Shown here piece by piece: positions 59,827 to 64,000 of a stretch of 64,000 bases of DNA. The notes under the pieces are model-generated. The model saw only the letters and a list, made by a program, of their open reading frames with translations, had not been told where the DNA came from and made no database searches. Source of the stretch: Bacillus sp. REN3 (lineage in GTDB: Bacteria > Bacillota > Bacilli > Bacillales > Cytobacillaceae); assembly GCF_017912555.1 (NCBI RefSeq), contig NZ_JAERSD010000002.1, forward strand, positions 18,392 through 82,391, read 5' to 3'. The translations under genes were made by a program, and so were the position numbers. Each line of letters begins with the position of its first letter. The stretch's first letter is position 1.

Positions 59827-60672
59827 TCATTTCACTTCCCTGCCGAATTTCCCTTCATGATAATCCCTGTACGCCTGGCGTATTTCCTCCATGGAATTCA
59901 TAACGAACGGTCCATACGCCACCACTTCTTCCTCGATTGGCTTACCGGAGTATACAAGGACTCTCGAGCGTTTCACCGCTTTCAGCCGGAGTTCGCTTTT
60001 GCCCTCAGCTTCCCGGGAAAAAGTGAGCATCGCTGCTGTCGATTTTTTTACAATCGTCCTGCTGCTTCCGGCTTCCAGTTCCCCTGAAAGAACATATAAA
60101 AAAGCATTATGGTCAGCAGGAAGCTCATAGGAAAAGGCAGTCCCTTCCATCAATTTAATCTCGGAGAGGGTGAATGGCACCAATGGTTCGAGCGGACCTT
60201 CCAGTCCAGCAGTCTCACCAGAATACACCTTTATTTGTCCGCCTTGAAACTGGGATACAGGCGCCGATTCGGAATAAACATTTTGATAGGAAGCAGAGGT
60301 GGATTTCAATTCCTTAGGCAGATTCAGCCACAGTTGAAGGGTATGAGCGATATCGTCATCCTTCGCTTCCTCGGCATGCCGTGCACCGGATCCCGCGTTC
60401 ATATATTGTATATCCCCGGACTCAAGTATGCTGTGTCCGCCATGATTATCAATGTGTTCCAGCCTTCCATCAATCACATAGGTGATCGTCTGGAACCCGC
60501 GATGAGGATGATCCCCAAAGGTACCGCGCTTGAACCAGTCTTCTGCCATCATGACAAATGGATCCAGTTCCCTCCACCGCCTGGAATCCAATACCAACCC
60601 TACCTGGACATGAGGGAACTCTTTTTCTTCGTAATCAACAAACCAGTGGTCTTTTATATCCCGTTGCAACAT
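59827..60672 (-). CDS. Pirin-family bicupin
   Basis: A 281-aa protein starting MLQRDIKDHWFVDYEEKEFP at the ATG at 60672 behind AAAAAGGAGAA. N-terminal cupin metal motif GDHPHRGFQTITYVIDGRLE with two His and a downstream HID; AGSGARHAEE supplies further ligands. A C-terminal cupin follows. Pirins are metal-binding, some with quercetinase activity, others regulatory. Substrate unknown. Monocistronic. Confidence 0.92.
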   Translation of the reverse strand: MLQRDIKDHWFVDYEEKEFPHVQVGLVLDSRRWRELDPFVMMAEDWFKRGTFGDHPHRGFQTITYVIDGRLEHIDNHGGHSILESGDIQYMNAGSGARHAEEAKDDDIAHTLQLWLNLPKELKSTSASYQNVYSESAPVSQFQGGQIKVYSGETAGLEGPLEPLVPFTLSEIKLMEGTAFSYELPADHNAFLYVLSGELEAGSSRTIVKKSTAAMLTFSREAEGKSELRLKAVKRSRVLVYSGKPIEEEVVAYGPFVMNSMEEIRQAYRDYHEGKFGREVK

Positions 60673-60759
60673 TCGCCATTCTCCTTTTTCATCTCTTTCT
60701 TCCAATATAGAGCAAATGGGATGACACGCCAAGAATTTGGGACTCTGCCGTTCTTTCCT

Positions 60760-61476
60760 TTAAAAATTGAGAATAGCCACCATTTCCTGATTTCCCTTTT
60801 TCCTCCAATAATTCAAATGCTCATCCGTCAGGAAGGCTTCGACGTTTGAACCAATCAGTTCGAGGCTTTCAATCCACTTGCCCCCATAAACGGTTTGATT
60901 TCTTTCATCTAAGCAAAATAAGCTCTTGCCACATGGTCAAATCGCCCTGTCCACGAAAATTCCAGCGTGGTTACCATATTGTCGTTCGGCCGCCAGTTTC
61001 CTTGATCCATCAATGAAGTAAAACATGCTTCATTCTTGGCATAAAAGTCATAAAGACGATGCCACCTTTTTTGTGGCCCTGTTCAGTTCCCCTAAGAGCC
61101 TGCCGCGGTCATTTTCATCCTGCAACCGATAGATCGGGCCCCAGCACCAATGCAGCGTCAAACTGCTCATCCAGCAGCATGGACAGATCCCTTGCATCCG
61201 GTGAGTGAAAACCGTTGAATTGGTTTGTCAGTCCTATCCACTCCGCCTTTGCTTCTGCGATTTCAATCGGTGCTGGGGCCAAGTCAGTGGGTGATACGGG
61301 AGCCTTCAAGTGCGAGCCTCATTGCTTAATTCCCTGGACCGGCCCCGTTGTCGAGAATGTGTCCATCTTCACGAAGGTGCCTTTTTATATACTGCCAATT
61401 CACCTCAAATTCAATCGGCTCCCAGTCGAGCCCCCCATTCGTCAAACTCGATGTAGTAATCAATGATCCGTTCCAC
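60760..61476 (-). pseudogene. Decayed SAM-dependent methyltransferase
   Basis: Pieces in changing frames read in order: VERIIDYYIEFDEWG, WEPIEFEVNWQYIKRHLRED, GHILDNGAGPG (SAM-binding motif I), APIEIAEAKAEWIGLTNQFN, DARDLSMLLDEQFDAALVLG, YRLQDENDRGRLLGELNRAT, VFMTFMPRMKHVLL, TLEFSWTGRFDHVARAYF and LIGSNVEAFLTDEHLNYWRK. At least four frameshifts and an in-frame stop separate them. The start would be the GTG at 61476 behind TAGGAGTGG. It was a class I methyltransferase and is clearly inactive. Confidence 0.88.
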
Positions 61477-61604
61477 AAAAGCCACTCCTAGCCATATTTT
61501 TGCACAATTCTTCTCTTTCATTCCAGCTATTCCCTATTGGAAAGATACTCTTCCTATCGCGGTTATTATCCTGTATAATATTAAAATTGGCCATATAATA
61601 TCGA

Positions 61605-61640
61605 ACGTGGTTCGCAACCATCCCACGATAAAAAACTAGG
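61605..61640 (+). ncRNA. preQ1-I riboswitch of queT
   Basis: CGTGG-TTCGCAACCATC-CCACG forms stem P1 and loop, followed by ATAAAAAACTAGG, whose A-rich tail and CTAGG complete the pseudoknot of class I preQ1 aptamers. The tail overlaps the AGGAG ribosome site, so control is at translation. A TATAAT (61574-61579) stands upstream. Confidence 0.88.
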
Positions 61641-61651
61641 AGAGATGAAAA

Positions 61652-62137
61652 ATGAATACGAAAACAATGATCCGGAACGGGATCCTCGCGGCTCTATACA
61701 TTGCCGTTTCCGCACTTATCCAGCCGTTTGGCTTCACGAATGTCCAATTCCGTGTATCGGAAATGTTCAATCACCTGATTGTCTTCAATAAAAAGTACTT
61801 TTACGGAATCATCCTTGGCGTGTTTTTAACGAATTTATTATTCTCGCCAATGAAAGCTTATGATCTAATCTTTGGGGTCGGCCAATCCGTCCTATCCCTC
61901 CTGATTACGATTTATACAGCTCGATACATCAAAAGCATATTAACAAGGATGATTGTCAATACATTGGTTTTCACCTTCACGATGTTCCTGATTGCCATTG
62001 AATTGAAACTTGCGTTCGGGTTCCCTTTCTTGTTCACGTGGCTGACGACTGCAGCAGGTGAACTTACGGTCATGGCAGTGGGCATCCCTGTCATCCTTGC
62101 CATCCACAGACGCTTCAATCTCGAAAAAATGGTGTAG
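61652..62137 (+). CDS. queT: Queuosine-precursor ECF transporter S component
   Basis: A 161-aa membrane protein with five hydrophobic segments: RNGILAALYIAVSALIQPFG, VQFRVSEMFNHLIVFNKKYF and KAYDLIFGVGQSVLSLL. These are QueT (DUF988) signatures, for uptake of preQ0/preQ1 through an ECF module. The preQ1 riboswitch directly upstream confirms it. RBS CTAGGAGAG, part of the riboswitch. Confidence 0.94.
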   Translation: MNTKTMIRNGILAALYIAVSALIQPFGFTNVQFRVSEMFNHLIVFNKKYFYGIILGVFLTNLLFSPMKAYDLIFGVGQSVLSLLITIYTARYIKSILTRMIVNTLVFTFTMFLIAIELKLAFGFPFLFTWLTTAAGELTVMAVGIPVILAIHRRFNLEKMV

Positions 62138-62258
62138 CGACATGGGCATGACTGTGCCGATGGCAACGCAGATTCGCAATCGGCAACAGACTCAAATTGC
62201 CCATGAATTTCCGGACTGATTCGCATCAGAGGTCTACACAGAATGCTTAAGAGGCTGT

Positions 62259-62290
62259 CCCAAAAGTATAACTTTTGGGGCTTCTTTTTT
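62259..62290 (+). terminator. Terminator downstream of queT
   Basis: CCCAAAAGT, loop ATA, ACTTTTGGG, then GCTTCTTTTTTG. Confidence 0.8.
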
Positions 62291-62315
62291 GTCTTGTAAA
62301 ATAATACGTTGATTG

Positions 62316-63107
62316 CTATTTATAAAAACTGGCTATGATCATTGCCGCCGGGTAAATGAGGATTTGACCAATGAGAGTTCCGAAAAGCTTGGTTCCGATC
62401 AATAGGATCACAAGTGCTTTTACATCCCCGTACGGCCGTTTATTTCTTAAAGCTTGATCGGTAATGATAGCAGACTGGGGATCTACCAATAATGTCAACA
62501 GAATGGTTGCTACCCCATTAATCATTCCGGATGAAGCCGAAGCTGATAAACGGAACTCCTCGTCTACAAAGAATGCAGCATAATAAGCTGAAATAACCCC
62601 TACTGTATATATAGCTGTAATCATTGTGTTTAGAATCAATAGCCTCTTGGGGATTTCCCTGTATCTTAACCTGTGAATCATTCTTTTCTGCGGTTTTTTT
62701 GTATTTTTCACCATACGCTTTATATTCGCAATGCTCAGGGCTTCAACTACAATGGAAGGAACTGAGCCTTTTATTTCAAGCCTATCAACTGCTTTAGGAA
62801 ATAATCGAAGAAAAGTTGGAATGAACAGGATTCCAATAAGTGTCCCAATTGTCGCGGATAATATTACCAACCTGACTTCTTTTATTGGATCTGCCTGGCT
62901 GGCAATGCTTAAGCCTATAAGCGCACCGATTAAGGGCGCTTGAAACATATTGGCTGTCCTTGAAACCAGAACAAATATATTAAACAAGGACATGGAAAGT
63001 GCGAACTTTCCACTCTTAACAGAATTTAACCTGACAGAATAAGCAAGTGTATCAATAAAATGAATGACGAATGTCAGGCTCATTAGACTCAGGAGCATAG
63101 GATTCAC
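62316..63107 (-). CDS. amj: Alternate lipid II flippase
   Basis: A 263-aa membrane protein with about six to eight hydrophobic segments. Landmarks of the Amj/YdaH family: FVIHFIDTLAYSVRLNSVKS near the N-terminus, ALSMSLFNIFVLVSRTANMF, and a C-terminal LVDPQSAIITDQAL then KRPYGDVKALV. Length equals B. subtilis Amj (about 262 aa). Amj moves lipid II across the membrane when MurJ is missing and is induced by envelope stress via sigma-M. RBS GAAAGGTGA. Monocistronic. Confidence 0.93.
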   Translation of the reverse strand: MNPMLLSLMSLTFVIHFIDTLAYSVRLNSVKSGKFALSMSLFNIFVLVSRTANMFQAPLIGALIGLSIASQADPIKEVRLVILSATIGTLIGILFIPTFLRLFPKAVDRLEIKGSVPSIVVEALSIANIKRMVKNTKKPQKRMIHRLRYREIPKRLLILNTMITAIYTVGVISAYYAAFFVDEEFRLSASASSGMINGVATILLTLLVDPQSAIITDQALRNKRPYGDVKALVILLIGTKLFGTLIGQILIYPAAMIIASFYK

Positions 63108-63324
63108 CTTTCAAAAGATACCTTTATTTCTTTTTCTCTGAACTTGTTTGTATGGTATTTCCTCAAAAATCCCCAAAACTTCCTTTATGGGACAAAAAAT
63201 GCCTAATCCCAAGCATACCAGGGGTTTAGACATTCAATAAGCAAATCCGTAAAGTTCCCAGAATTTTATTACTTAAAAGCCTTCACCATGGATTCGTTCT
63301 AAATACAAACCACCTTGGCAAGAT

Positions 63325-63906
63325 TCAGACCCTTAGCGAGCCACGGAATCCCCTTGCAGCATAGTAGGATTCTGCCCCATTATGGTACACGAAGACAGTG
63401 CCATAGCGACGGTCACAAAAGAGGGCACCTCCAAGTTCCCTAATATGATCGGGTGTCTTCACCCAGCTTGATGTTTTCGTATCGAAATTACCAAGCTTCT
63501 GCAGCTCCCGGTATTGTTCTTCCGTTAATATCTCAACCCCAATGGCAGCTGCCAGATCAATAGCATTATTTTCTGGTTTATGCTTTTTCCTTGACTCCAG
63601 CGCATCATGGTCATAACAAACACTTCTGCGACCTTTTGGGCTTTCCGCCGCGCAGTCATAAAAAATGTATTCATCCGTCTCTTTATCATATCCAACAACA
63701 TCCGGTTCACCGCCGGTTCTTTCCATTTCAAAAAGCGACCACAGTTTTTCAATAGCAGCTTCAAGTTTTGCTTGGACTTCAGTCCATTCAATTCCCTTAT
63801 GGCGGTTGATGTTCTTCTCAAAACGGGCTTTCAAAACTCTGAATAATTCCTCACGCTGCTCTTGTGGCAATTCCCTATCCTTGCTGATGTTCTCATTCTT
63901 TGTCAT
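63325..63906 (-). CDS. DUF4256 family protein
   Basis: A 193-aa soluble protein starting MTKNENISKD at the ATG at 63906 with GTGAGGGG ahead. DUF4256 landmarks are WSLFEMERTGGEPDVVGYDK, YIFYDCAAESPKGRRSVCYD, and the C-terminal LGGALFCDRRYGTVFVYHNG then AESYYAARGFRG. The family is widespread and unassigned. Monocistronic at the right edge of the window. Confidence 0.9.
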   Translation of the reverse strand: MTKNENISKDRELPQEQREELFRVLKARFEKNINRHKGIEWTEVQAKLEAAIEKLWSLFEMERTGGEPDVVGYDKETDEYIFYDCAAESPKGRRSVCYDHDALESRKKHKPENNAIDLAAAIGVEILTEEQYRELQKLGNFDTKTSSWVKTPDHIRELGGALFCDRRYGTVFVYHNGAESYYAARGFRGSLRV

Positions 63907-64000
63907 CCTGGTTCCCCTCACTTTTAATGATTTATAAATGGTCCCTGTTTGGGATATGTGCCTGAATGCTGAAAAATCCACCTTATTCCTGAATGGGAAT

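Noticed and set aside
60109-60849. 246-codon plus-strand ORF
   Set aside because: Lies antisense to the pirin gene, which has clear cupin motifs and a good start; a shadow frame.
62251-62290. GAGGCTGTCCCAAAAG as the end of an insertion sequence
   Set aside because: It forms a short stem-loop followed by T, fully explained as a terminator, and no transposase or second end is present.

Overview
The window reads as chromosomal DNA of a spore-forming Bacillaceae bacterium (Mesobacillus/Cytobacillus/Bacillus-like). The evidence is strong AGGAGG-type ribosome binding sites, several TTG and GTG starts, Gram-positive intrinsic terminators, TPP, preQ1 and yybP-ykoY (Mn2+) riboswitches, and typical family content: InhA protease, LytS/LytR, CstA, RsbR-type STAS protein, Spo0M-like protein, Amj flippase, SleB-type hydrolase. 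I recognise no rRNA, tRNA, transposase, phage gene or CRISPR array. The species name is inference.

Layout. 1-830: a 52-bp tandem array that runs off the left edge, then a 45-bp direct repeat. 858-6800: minus-strand molybdo-/iron-sulfur oxidoreductase cluster (b-type membrane subunit, Mo catalytic subunit, four-cluster ferredoxin, Mrp-like Fe-S carrier, Rieske protein, small membrane protein) with an FNR-type palindrome upstream. 7-10.5 kb: Thr/Ser-exporter pair, MFS transporter, OsmC protein. 11-16 kb: RocB-like peptidase, glutaminyl-tRNA synthetase (absent from B. subtilis), acetyltransferase, hypothetical. 16-26 kb: InhA, Nudix, coiled-coil protein, orphan PAS histidine kinase, HTH/DUF1836 pair, hemolysin-III protein, amino-acid permease, exonuclease. 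26-30 kb: TPP-riboswitch operon SDR-thiM-thiD-thiE-thiW. 30-38 kb: pepT, DUF4097, DUF421, lytS-lytR, cstA and an unlisted 50-aa membrane protein. 38-48 kb: ketopantoate-reductase-like, DUF1259, WYL regulator divergent from a DHFR-like gene, GGDEF/EAL protein, lipoprotein, MFS-ArsR pair, pcp. 48-56 kb: secreted glpQ, a 42-aa small protein, SleB-like hydrolase, MFS, pnuC, DUF3784 protein, maa, nitroreductase, P-loop NTPase. 55.98-56.83 kb: a second 52-bp array, inverted relative to the first. 57-64 kb: RsbR-like, kinase/Spo0M-like/FbpB-like operon behind a Mn2+ riboswitch, pirin, methyltransferase pseudogene, preQ1-queT, amj, DUF4256.

How genes work together. The oxidoreductase cluster looks like one electron-transfer system with its own Fe-S loading factor, probably induced without oxygen. 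The thi operon is a thiazole/HMP salvage route shut off by TPP. lytS-lytR-cstA resembles pyruvate-sensing uptake systems, with a catabolite box at the cstA promoter. Three transporter or enzyme genes sit next to self-complementary operators.

Most unusual: two inverted arrays of exactly 52-bp units with a shared core, about 55 kb apart; a manganese riboswitch with no transporter behind it; and an unassigned SDR as first gene of a thiamine-salvage operon.
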